NCBI GenBank assembly: GCA_025330725.1
Contig: JAIWND010000001.1
Location: 1,618,501-1,682,500, forward strand
DNA length: 64,000 nucleotides
Direction of reading: 5' to 3'
Source: Chlamydoabsidia padenii
Taxonomy: Eukaryota > Mucoromycota > Mucoromycetes > Mucorales > Cunninghamellaceae
This document shows positions 1 to 9,540 of this stretch, piece by piece. The position numbers and the translations under genes are program-made. The stretch's first letter is position 1. Every line of letters begins with the position of its first letter. The notes beneath the pieces were generated by a model. That model saw only the letters and a program-made list of their open reading frames with translations, had not been told where the DNA came from and did not search any database.

Positions 1-2
1 AA

Positions 3-179
3 CCAACAGACAAGACCATGGAATTCAAGGTGCGTACAAAAGGCAAACTGACTGACCACGATGTGGGAACGGTAACTTTACCCATGGATCAACCCTTTGA
101 AGGCTGGCTTCCCTTGATTGAAGGTACTGGTGAACTCAACATTCGTATCGACATTCCCTCCATCATACAGAACAAATAG
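3..179 (+). CDS. C2-domain-like protein, 3' end only
   Basis: The window opens inside a coding exon read in frame 3, which ends at the TAG at 177-179. The 58 visible residues include a GTVTLPMD stretch, then an FEGWLPL stretch, then GELNIRID. That order (a strand with an acidic tail, a W-x-P-L strand, a final hydrophobic strand) is typical of the last strands of a C2 lipid-binding domain. The N-terminal part, including any calcium-binding Asp loops, lies outside the window. Another beta-sandwich protein is possible, so the family call is tentative while the coding call is firmer. Confidence 0.5.
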   Translation, partial: PTDKTMEFKVRTKGKLTDHDVGTVTLPMDQPFEGWLPLIEGTGELNIRIDIPSIIQNK

Positions 180-301
180 TATAGGATACATTCATTTTTA
201 TTTAAGCATTAATCTCTTAATAGCCTATGTATTCTTTTAATAATAAACTTCTTAATCAATGCATTTTAAATCTGGTGGTGCTCTAATTACTGGCCCATTT
301 G

Positions 302-314
302 GCGGGATTTGAAA
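302..314 (+). promoter_or_regulatory. Recurring GCGGGATTTGAAA element upstream of uL23
   Basis: This 13-mer lies 72 bp before the uL23 ATG. It is one copy of an element (reverse complement TTTCAAATCCCGC) seen in front of many genes in this window. A function is inferred only from recurrence and position. Confidence 0.4.
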
Positions 315-385
315 ACGGAATTCACGGAGTCAAAAAGTACGGAAGGGGTGAATTTTTGAACTGTCTTCTCTCCCTTATTGACGAA

Positions 386-1184
386 ATGGCACCCAAGGGT
401 AAGAAAAAAGAAAATGCATAGATTGGGTTGTAATCAATGGATGATCATGGGTATACTGCGAAAAGGATGAAGGGAATCGACCTACATTTGGATGGATGGA
501 TGGATGGGTGGATGGATGGATGGATTACAAGAATCACTAATGAGGGTAGATGTTGGGAGGGGGAAGAGTCATTCATTGATACAGTCTCACCACTACATGT
601 ATGCTAACTTGACACTGACCAACATCTTTTATTCCTTTTATATAAATGTATACTTCGATTTCTCTCATCAACATTGACTCCATTCAACGATCATTAGCTT
701 CCACCACCAAAGCTCAAGCCGCCAAAAAGGCCGCCCTCAAGGGTGTCCATGGCAAGACTGTCCGCAAGATCCGCACTTCCACCCGATTCAACATTCCCAA
801 GACCTTAAAGTTGGCTCGTGCTCCCAAGTACACTCGCAAGTCTGTCCCTCACGTGCCTCGTATGGATCAATACCGTGTCATTCGTCAGCCCTTGAACACC
901 GAAACCTCAATGAAGAAGATTGAAGACCACAACACTTTAACCTTCATTGTCGACGTCAAGGCTAACAAGAACCAAATCAAGCAATCTGTCAAGAAGCTCT
1001 ATGATGTGGATGCTCTCAAGGTCAACACTTTGATCCGGTAAAGTAAAAATTATAGTCAATAGTGTCAATACTAACGTCTCTTTCTCTCTATATATATAGA
1101 CCTGATGGTACCAAGAAGGCTTATGTCCGCTTGACTGCTGATGTTGATGCTTTGGATATTGCTAACCGCATTGGCTTCATCTAA
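386..1184 (+). CDS. RPL25: 60S ribosomal protein uL23 (L23a/L25)
   Basis: Three exons, 386-398, 698-1037 and 1100-1184, give a 145-residue protein. uL23 binds domain III of the large-subunit rRNA and forms part of the ribosomal tunnel-exit docking site for SRP and nascent-chain factors. The N-terminus ([18 protein letters not shown]) is the usual basic tail. The globular part contains the family stretches [18 protein letters not shown] and [23 protein letters not shown]. The first coding exon is only 13 nt (MAPK plus one base). The ATG at 386 was chosen because splicing to 698 restores the conserved N-terminus, whereas the ATG at 646 would add unrelated residues. The 299-nt first intron holds a GGAT tract. 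Identity is very secure. Confidence 0.95.
490..525 (+). repeat. (GGAT)n tetranucleotide tract in uL23 intron 1
   Basis: About nine tandem GGAT/GGGT units lie on the sense strand inside the first intron. Similar sense-strand tracts occur at the 5' ends of eS12 and eS8 in this window. Confidence 0.85.
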
Positions 1185-1633
1185 ATGATATGTATAGTTT
1201 AGTAGTAGTTTTTTTTTTTTTTTACTGTTTGGATTATCATGTTTGACAAATAAAAAAAAATGATATCTTTTGTATGTTTTTTTATTATGGATTGACTACA
1301 TGCTTGTACGTCGGTTGTTTGTCTTTATGCAATGTCGCGTTATCACCATTAGGTAGTCGGGTATGTGGAATTAATTCAGATCAGGTACAGTAAAGTCGAG
1401 CCGGCGTTTTAACAAATAAAAAATTCATATGCAGCCGGTACATTTGAAATTCCGCTTTTGAACTTTGTAGGTGCATTACGAGTTAAACAAAAAAAAAAGG
1501 CAGGGGTATATGATGTTCCAATCGTTCATCATATACATTCAAACCACATCAAGATAGGTAAACAGGTCAAACAAAACATGATAACCACTTTATTAAATTG
1601 ACAATAAAACATTATATAAGTTAGGTAATACGT
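1185..1633. other. Intergenic, convergent uL23/eS12
   Basis: About 450 bp separate the convergent 3' ends of uL23 and eS12. AATAAA-like signals lie near 1249 and 1604. Two fragments, near 1401-1411 (GCCGGCGTTTTAAC) and 1449-1463 (ATTCCGCTTTTGAAC), weakly resemble the recurring promoter element. No gene was seen. Confidence 0.5.
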
Positions 1634-2187
1634 CTATTGAGTCTTGAAGTCTATTAACAAGAAGAAGGGTTAGTTCAGATCAGAAATATATTCATTTAAT
1701 TTCACTTACAATCCAACAAGACGTTCATGGCTTCAGATTCTTCTCCAAAGTCAGTGACGGCAACACAAGAGCAGCCAACGACCTTACGGGCGTTACCTTC
1801 ACGGTCAATCTTGCAGAGACCAGCCCATTCACCAAGCTTCTTGGCATCAGAGACCTTGATCAAGTTGATGTTGTGTTCGGCGCAAAGGGCTTCGACCAAC
1901 TTGAGGTATTCACCTTCAGTGCAAGATTCAACGAGGACAGCCAAGTGAGCTTGACGTCTAGAAAAAAAAAAAGTTAGATCGATCACTAATTATTACTCCC
2001 CCCCCTTTTTTTTTTACCTGTCCAAAGCCTTGACAGCTTCCTTCAAACCACGGGCAAGACCATCGTGGACCAAGGCACGACGCAAAACTTCTTGAAGGGC
2101 TTCTTCAACGGACATTTGACCCTTGGGAGCTTCGGCAGCAACTTCGACTTCTTGGGTTTCCATGATGACTTCTTCTTCGGCAGACAT
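1634..2187 (-). CDS. RPS12: 40S ribosomal protein eS12
   Basis: Three exons (2187-2018, 1957-1710, 1650-1634) encode 144 residues. eS12 is a small-subunit beak protein of the L7Ae-like fold. Family-defining stretches are visible: [19 protein letters not shown], then [23 protein letters not shown] (read in pieces), then [19 protein letters not shown] and [10 protein letters not shown]. Reading straight on past exon 2 gives a stop after ...LLDCK. A GTAAGT lies inside that codon run, however, and splicing to 1650 restores YFKTQ, which matches the conserved YFK tail of the family, so a 17-nt last exon is inferred. The start gives MSAEEEVIM, like other fungal eS12 proteins. Confidence 0.93.
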
Positions 2188-2236
2188 GCTAGATAGAGCA
2201 TATAAATAAAAAAAGAATTCATTCAGATCCCATGTT

Positions 2237-2261
2237 CATCCATCCATCCATCCATCCATCC
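2237..2261 (-). repeat. (GGAT)n tract upstream of eS12
   Basis: Six tandem ATCC units on the + strand read as GGAT on the sense strand of eS12. They lie 50-74 bp before the ATG, in the 5' UTR or promoter. Confidence 0.85.
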
Positions 2262-2880
2262 TTTTTTTTCATTCTTGTCGTTTATCATCCATCGTTATTT
2301 GTATTATTGTTTGGAAGGGTACCTACTTTGAGTATTAAAATAGAAAAGAGAAAGAACAAAATCAAATTGGGCGGGTGAAAGCTTCACTTATTCTTGCCCA
2401 TTAATTATTTCACATCCCGACTTTCCCAAAGTAGTATCTGCCACACAATAAATTATGCGTTTATAAAACATAGTTACAATTCATGTAGATTGGAATATAT
2501 TGATAGTATTCATGAGTTTACACCCAAAGGATTGGAGGATACCGAGATATCCTTGATTTTTATCCATTAAGTGGTATAAGTCATAAAATACGGGAAGATC
2601 CGAACAAGATACAATACAATACAATACAATCAAGTGATACATACATATGTGGATCATAAAAAGACAATCAATATGGTTCATTCATAAAGCATCAATCATC
2701 AATGTTTTTTTGTTTTTGTTTTTATAAAATAAAAAAAAAGGACATTTTCTTTATTGATGCATATAAGATGTGGGGGGGGGAATAACATATTGTACTGTAC
2801 AGAGGTAAAAACTATGTATATATCCATCGAGTAGGTATTGTCAGGTTTGTTAGGTTATAGGATTAGGTGTAACTGTCGTT
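2262..2880. other. Intergenic, eS12 promoter side
   Basis: About 620 bp lie between the eS12 5' end and the 3' end of the WW-domain gene. The stretch is AT-rich. It has a GGGCGGGTG near 2368-2377 that may belong to the eS12 promoter, an ACAAT pentamer repeat near 2610-2630 and a G9 run near 2771. No supported gene. Confidence 0.5.
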
Positions 2881-3135
2881 TCAAGGTCGGTTCCATTGTG
2901 ATAGATTAGTTGCTGGGTTGTAATAATAAAAGTTGTAATTGTCGTCCATCAGCATCTGCCACGGTCGAGGAAGAGGTTGGACATTGGCGAAGAGAGCATC
3001 CGCCCTTTGTTGTGGTGTTTTTAGTAGATCCTGTTCCGTCGATTTAATGTGAATACGTATGTATGATTTCCCCTTTAGACCTTTCGGTCGAAAGTTGTGG
3101 CAGTGTTCATTTGTATTCAAAGAGTTGGTGACCAT
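2881..3135 (-). CDS. Small WW-domain protein
   Basis: A single-exon frame of 84 residues runs from the ATG at 3135 (MVTNSLNTNEH). An in-frame ATG nine codons upstream (3162) is an alternative start. The C-terminal part reads LPRPWQMLMDDNYNFYYYNP and then ends in SQWNRP. This is a WW domain: two Trp 22 residues apart, a central aromatic triplet and a final Pro, so proline-rich ligand binding is expected. Before it lies a basic KGKSYIRIHIK strand. The domain ends at the stop codon, and nothing else is recognisable. Its 5' end faces the gene at 3332 across a roughly 200-bp divergent promoter that contains one copy of the recurring element. The partner protein is unknown. Confidence 0.6.
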   Translation of the reverse strand: MVTNSLNTNEHCHNFRPKGLKGKSYIRIHIKSTEQDLLKTPQQRADALFANVQPLPRPWQMLMDDNYNFYYYNPATNLSQWNRP

Positions 3136-3224
3136 GATATGTTGTTGGAGGAAAACAAACAAAAGAAAAGAAAAAGAAAATACTCCCTCGCTCGGATGGT
3201 TCCATTTTGATTATCCTGAAAACG

Positions 3225-3240
3225 TCAAACCCCGATCACG
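3225..3240 (+). promoter_or_regulatory. Recurring element in divergent promoter (TCAAACCCCGATCACG)
   Basis: This is a variant of the TTYAAAYCCCG element, about 90 bp from each of the two divergent start codons (3135 on -, 3332 on +). Confidence 0.35.
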
Positions 3241-3331
3241 CGGGTATTTTATATAAGTTGACCACTTTTATTTCCCCTTTTTTTTTTTCGATTTCTTGTC
3301 TTTTTCTTTCCTTCTTTCCCTTCCACAATCA

Positions 3332-3858
3332 ATGACTAGCCAAGTTGCTCAAATCGCCGGATTCAATTTGAATGAAGTAAACTAGTAAAAAAAAAACAAA
3401 AAGACTTTGGACTAACTGACCAACTTCAGGTCACTTTATCTTACTCATTAGAAGATGCCGTCACTCGCGCAAGAAAAGCCGGTGCTCTTCTTGAAGACAT
3501 GATGGTACTTCTTGAACCAAAAAAACTAGCTGAAAACGAAATGATAAAGGTAAGGGTGTTCTCCTCCGCAAAAAGAAAAAAGAAACTTCTAACCCTTCCT
3601 CCCCCTTTTCTTTTTGCAGGACTCATACCAGGAATGCCAACAATTGAAGGAGCATCTCTCTGATCAACTATGGAGTGTGATCGAAACTGATGGAGTGATG
3701 GATATACAAAATGCATTGGATATTCTTAATCATGCTATTCTTGAATATGAAATGATGAAGGACGCTGCTGAAGGGGATTGGTAAGATCAATTCTCATGTG
3801 AAAATTAATGTGATTAAACCTTTTTATTTATTTATGTAGGGAACTAGTTGAAATCTAA
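3332..3858 (+). CDS. Small helical protein of unknown function (114 aa)
   Basis: Four exons (3332-3376, 3430-3549, 3620-3780, 3840-3858) join in frame with canonical GT-AG borders to give 114 residues. The protein starts MTSQVAQIAGFNLNEVTLSY and ends EGDWELVEI. The sequence is acidic and predicted almost wholly helical. The segment LDILNHAILEYEMM loosely recalls the third helix of GAT domains (GGA/TOM1 adaptors), but no VHS domain or other part of such adaptors is present. I do not recognise a family with certainty. Consistent reading frame across three introns argues that it is a real gene. Confidence 0.6.
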
Positions 3859-4495
3859 TTTGGTATATAGTGGCAACAGTTCTTTCTTTTTTACCCTGTG
3901 TTGTTTATAGCTCATTATACCTTGTATCCAATTAATAAAAACCAAAACACCATGTGTATATGCATGCGCTTATAATCATATCTAGTCTAGTTGGGGGTCA
4001 ATTGTTTTATAGTACTTTATATACATGTTTCACTCTTCTTTTATATATGGGTGTCAAGTGATGACTGGTAGAATGTTGTGATATTCTCTCCCGGGTAAGA
4101 TCATGACTGATGATTCGCCAATACGATAGTGTACGCATGAATCTACAGTATAGTAAGACCTGATTGCCAATTTGGACCTTTTTTTTTTTATGATTGACTT
4201 TATTCGTCCATTAACATTAATAGTCTGTATGAGTTCTCTCCAGGACGAATCATGCAATTTGGTAAAGTTACCATCGACTTTTTTTTTTTTTTTCGGGATT
4301 CAATCTCAGATCCATGTCCCATGACGTTGGGCTTTTATTCTCTTTGCCCGCTCGTATCTCTCTCTCTCTCTCTCTTTCCTTTTTCTTTCTTTTAATTTGA
4401 TCTCAGTTGTCATTTGTCTATACTCTTCCATCTTATATAAACATACTCTCTCTCTCTCTCTCTCTCTTCTCTTTGTTCGTTATTCTTTCTTCAGG

Positions 4496-6054
4496 ATGGA
4501 AAACAACAATACCCAACAAATACCAAACGCGACAACACATTCTTCATCACCACAGACAGCCACTTCTCCCCAGCAAAAACAAAAGTCTTCACCATTACAA
4601 CAACAAGGAAATGAAGTTGAACAACAGCAACAAACAGGTGATAAGAAGATGCTTGTTACAGATGACTTATCTTCGACTTCACCCTCAGTAATACCACCTT
4701 GTCGACCTTCTGATACTCCTACTGCTCTAGCATCAACAGGTCTCGGACAAATGGACTGTAATACTCTGTCTCCAACATTAGCGGATATCCTCAGTGACGA
4801 TCGCATTCTACGGTTTTATCAATGTGTCAAGGAAATCAAATTACAACAGTCTCCTCAACATACCAGCTCCATGTTTTTCGCTCTCTGTCATGCTCTTGGT
4901 GATTCGGTGTCCTTCCTCAAGGTGCCTAATATGAACAAGATTATGTTTCGTCAAGATGAACAAATATTTGCTGTCAACTTATCTGGTTCAACAACCTCTT
5001 GTACCTTTAATGGTACACAACCACCTATGGATTCGACAACAACACCCTCTGTGTTTCTTCCTCATATGGCATCATCGGATGGTTCGGCATCAACACATTA
5101 TCCGCCACCAAATGGGAATCAAACCAACAATTTAGCAGCAGCAGCAACAGCAGCAGCCAACTTGTTCTCATTATCTGATCAATCTCAACATATCTTGCAA
5201 GCGGCATTGTCTTCGGTCGGACCTCATGATACTAATGTCCCAGCCGTACCCAACGCCGTAACTCTTACAACACCAGCAGTAACACCAGCATCAACTAGTA
5301 CTATTGGGGCCAGACGAAGGGGGAATACGGAAAAACGATCCAAGAAACCAAGTCCTCGAGATAAAGAATATGTGATTCGACGTAAGTGATAAACTGAAAT
5401 CCATTAATCCTAATACTCATCATTTTTTATTAGGTAATGATATCATTCATGATTTACTCAAGGTATCGGAGGCTGACTTATTCCATCAAGCGAATACTGT
5501 GGATAATGATGTCAAATTAATCATTCAAGGACAAGAAAAGAACACCAAACTCGGATTATTATCACCACTTCATCGATTCGCCACCTTTGCCAACTTGGCT
5601 GCTCATTACGATAGCGACTTTGCACCTAAAAATGCTGGTGTTTATTACAACTATGAATATTTCCAACTCTATCTCGCCTATCGTGATTTGGAAATGGAAC
5701 GATCAATGCAACATCAAGATACCGATGGAATATCATCATCATCATCCTCAGCCGGTGCTTCTCCGGTGTCACGCCCAGTCATGATGCAGTGTCGGGCAGA
5801 TATCGAAAAAGTCTTGGTCAACACTAATTGGGAAGCGATCCGACGACGATTGACGATTGGCGAACGTATTTGTCAGGTCTGTGGTATCTTGGGACGGGGT
5901 TACTTACTTCTCAGCAAACAAGTATCAGGTCGTAAACTTTTGCACAATTTTAACGCCGGTGAATGGGGTGAATTCCTGCGTGAATTTCAACGACCGGAAA
6001 CACTGACTTTATTACAAAACTTGCAGACGAAATTATCTCCTGAACGACTGTATC

Positions 6055-6085
<31 letters not shown>

Positions 6086-6341
6086 TCCTGCTTATACACA
6101 ATTACCTACTTCTGCGACTACTTTGCCTTCTGAATCATCTGAAACGACATTGAAACCATCGACAACGACACGGCAGGCACCTCTAGTCATCCCGTATACA
6201 TCGAATTCACCCACATCATCACCACCACCATCACCTTCACCGGCACTGTCCAGTAACAATGAACCCATGGATAATGAAGATACATCTAGCAAAACGGATG
6301 ATGAACGACAATACAAGAAACTTAAGGTGGATCATGACTAG
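4496..6341 (+). CDS. Unrecognised 597-aa low-complexity protein
   Basis: Two exons (4496-5381 and 5434-6341) give 597 residues. The start is the ATG just after a CT-rich leader (MENNNTQQIPN). Residues 1-90 and the last 90 are Ser/Thr/Pro/Gln-rich, with a pure Gln run coded by CAA near 6052-6081. A basic stretch KRSKKPSPRDKEYVIRR (about residues 280-296) sits at the splice junction and could be a nuclear signal. Between about 295 and 490 lies an ordered region (KVSEADLFHQANTVDNDVKL; GVYYNYEYFQLYLAYRDLEM; WEAIRRRLTIGERICQVCGI). I do not recognise this core. The composition fits a nuclear regulator, but no DNA-binding motif was found. Confidence 0.7.
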
Positions 6342-6835
6342 TATAACTTTTTTTTATTTTTATTTTATTTTATATACATAACATCCCTTCTGCATTTAGA
6401 TCTAGCTTGATTACCCCTTTATCTCATTCTATCTATTCTTACCTTTTTATTATTATCAATACCTTTACTCACATCTAGTATACTCTGTATTATAACTCTT
6501 CTCATTCCTCAATAAAGCATATGATTTCTCTCTCATTCTGTCTTTGTTTGATTGGTGTGTAATCATTTGCATTACACGGTCAACTCTTTTATTTTTTTTA
6601 CCCAGCTATCCCGACAATAAAAAGTCAAACACATTGTTTGTAATCAAGTCTGTTTTATTATAATAGATCGATATGTAATAAAAGTCTATCTAAAAAGTAA
6701 TTTTTTGGGAAGAGAGTAGGGGGTAAGACATAAAGGGCGGGTGGGAGGAGAGATATAACAACTACACAATATGTTAAATGGAGTAGTGAATCTAATCTAA
6801 TACTATTATTAAGGGGTGAAGGGGGGGGGGCGAGT

Positions 6836-9231
6836 TTAAGACCAGACATCTTCTTGATAACGACCAATATTGCGAAGAGATTTGATATAATCCAAAGCTT
6901 TGTCTTCAGATTTATTACCATATTCCATCGCCATCTTGACAAATGTTTGATTTACATCCCGGGCCATGTTTTTAGCATCACCACAGACATAAATATACGC
7001 CCCTTTATCCAGCAATTGCCACATGGCTTGACCATGTTCTTCTAACCGATGTTGTACATACACCTTGTGATCCGTTTCCCGAGAAAATGCGGTGATCAGC
7101 TGTGATTCGTCACCAAGAGTCGTAAACAGATCCGACCATTCGTCCGCATACAAAAAGTCTTGTTGTGAGTGACGACTGCCAAAGAAGAGTACCGTAGGGC
7201 CGACCGATTTGCCTTCCTTCTTTTGTAGAGCACGTTCACGGACAAAACCACGGAAAGGCGCCACACCGGTTCCTGGGCCGACCATGATCACTGGCACATT
7301 GGTGTTGCGAGGGAGTTTGAATTGAGATCGTCGGATATGCACAGGTACCTTGTAATTGTTGTTGTTGAGATAAGATTGGCGAGGACCAGCAAGATCATAG
7401 GTAGGTAGAGTAGTATCTTGTTGACCATGAGATTCAAGATGCATACGATACAAAAAGTTGGTGTTGACCCCATAGACCGTGCGTTCTGGGGTGCTTTCAG
7501 GTTGATAGGCCAAAGTAACACAAGTCACCGCGATAGAGTCGGGTTGTTCCTTGGCTGATGAAGAGATGGAATAGTATCGAGGTTGTAATCGAGAGATGGA
7601 TTCCACAATGAGATCAAAGGGAACCGAAGCAAATGAGCCAGCACTATCACTACCATTCACAGCTAATTCCAAGACTTGACCCAAGTTACGCACAGCTTCA
7701 CCCACTTTGAGTCGATATTCATCCTTATCCGTGGCCAACAATTTCAAGAATGCCTTGGATTCTTCATTAGGTGCATAGTCCACCAAAGGCAAGAGTGATT
7801 GACGAGAAGCAGGAGCACAAATATCGAGGTAATGACGGAAAATGGCTTGATAAGTGGTAGGGACAGGGAAAGGATATTGTTTGGAAGCAGCAGGGTCGAT
7901 CGCTTTGACCATCACCACCGTATCCAATTTATCAGTCAAGCCAAGAACAGAGGCTAGTCGCATGACCTCATCTTCATTGTTAGAAGGCCAGACCGCCACA
8001 TGATCACCAGTTTGATAATTGAGATTGGTTCCAGAGATGTCGATTTCGATATGTAAACAGTGTCTATCTGATCCCTTGAATAGTTCACGAGAAGTAATAG
8101 GTGCAATATAAGGACGTTTGGCATCATAGATAAGTTTACTATAATACAAAAGAAGAAGAAAAAGTCAAGCTATACATTTCCATCCCATCATTATTTATAT
8201 ACTTACGAGTCTGCTTTCACCTTGGGACCAATTTCACCAAAGTAGACATCATCCTTTTCATAATCATCCAATTCTTCCACACTATAGGTAGCTTGACGAG
8301 GACCAGAGTGAGCGTTGCTTTCATCCACACCAAGAGCTTCACAAAACGCCGGCCACATGGATTCTTGCCACGCCAAAAAGTCTTCTTCCAAAGACCCGTC
8401 ATCATCACCTTCCCCGCGTTCACCGATTCGCTTGGCCCCGAGCTTGATCAATCGTTGGTCCAAGATTCTTGCCACCGCATTGTAATGTTCATAGGTTTTG
8501 TTACCCAAACCAAAGAGGACATAACGCAAGTTTGCCAAATCATCACCGCCTTGAGAGAATTGAGGTTCTTCGTCAGTCACCAATTGTTCCCAAAAGTCGG
8601 TCGCATTGTCGGTAGGTTCACCTTCACCATAAGTGGCCATCACAAAGAAGACCAATGTGTCTTCTGGTAGAGTATCCAAGTAAGTCAGGTCATAGAGTTC
8701 AATATCGGCCGTCATACAGTTCACACCATAGCGTTGAGCACATTCCTTGGCCAGTCTAGAAGCATAATCTTCGGCTGTACCAGTTTGGGATCCGTAAAAG
8801 ATAACTAGGGATAGAAAGTAATGGTTAGAGTTAAATATTTAGGAGGGGAAGAGGGTATTTTTTTTTTTTTATTTTTTTTTTTTTGACATTTACCTACTCG
8901 ACGCCCCTTTCAAGATTAAACGGAAGCATAATTAAAAAGGAAGGTTAATACACTGTTCTTTTGCATACATTAATGACTACATCATAATCCCCCCATTTCA
9001 TTTCATTTATTGTTATTTTTATTTTACCTGTTGTTGCATGAGCTTGACAAAGTTACGTTCCCTTTTCGGTGCCTGTGGAGTAACTGGTTTGGAAGGAGTG
9101 GCAGATTGAGAGGAACCAAACAGTTTGTCGGCAAGTTGACGTCGAGCAAACCAAGCAATAGTTCCTAAACCTACAGTACCCAACAAGATCAAATCAAGAG
9201 TATCAATGACAGCAGGTGTTGGTTGTGTCAT
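6836..9231 (-). CDS. NCP1: NADPH-cytochrome P450 reductase
   Basis: Four exons (9231-9028, 8906-8894, 8804-8207, 8138-6836) encode 705 residues, the usual length. The enzyme passes electrons from NADPH through FAD and FMN to microsomal P450s. An N-terminal membrane anchor is at about residues 10-28 (LDLILLGTVGLGTIAWFA). The FMN loop YGSQTGTAEDYA spans the microexon junction. RYYSISSS is the FAD-binding strand, GPGTGVAPFRGF and VCGDAKNMARDV bind NADPH, and the protein ends in the canonical DVWS. Exon 2 is a 13-nt microexon (GGGCGTCGAGTAG). Without it the frame is lost and the GRRVVIF strand leading into the FMN loop is missing. Identity is very secure. Confidence 0.95.
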
Positions 9232-9540
9232 GGTGTAGATGATTATATATATATAAAAAGAATGTGTGGATGAAAGATAAAAGAGAAAGGAGACAACAAA
9301 AAATAAAAAATTAAAGGCCCTCGGCCAGGTCGGCGGAGATGATACTTTTTTTTTTTTTACTATAAAAGAATTCATTGGCAAGTGTAATGTCGAGGTTTTA
9401 AAATAATCTTATAAGCTCTGTAAAATTGGTTTGGTGCGACATGGAATTAAAAAAAGGATGGACTTTTTTCTTTTTTCCTTCTTCATTCCCTTTCTATCAT
9501 CTTTGTAAAAACAAAAAAATACCAACATTTTTTATAAACC

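Noticed and set aside
646..697. ATG at 646 as the start of uL23
   Set aside because: It adds residues foreign to the family, while the 13-nt exon at 386 restores the conserved N-terminus.
399..697. Possible intronic C/D snoRNA in uL23
   Set aside because: A TGATCA-like box and a CTGA are present, but box sequence and terminal stem are too poor to support a call.
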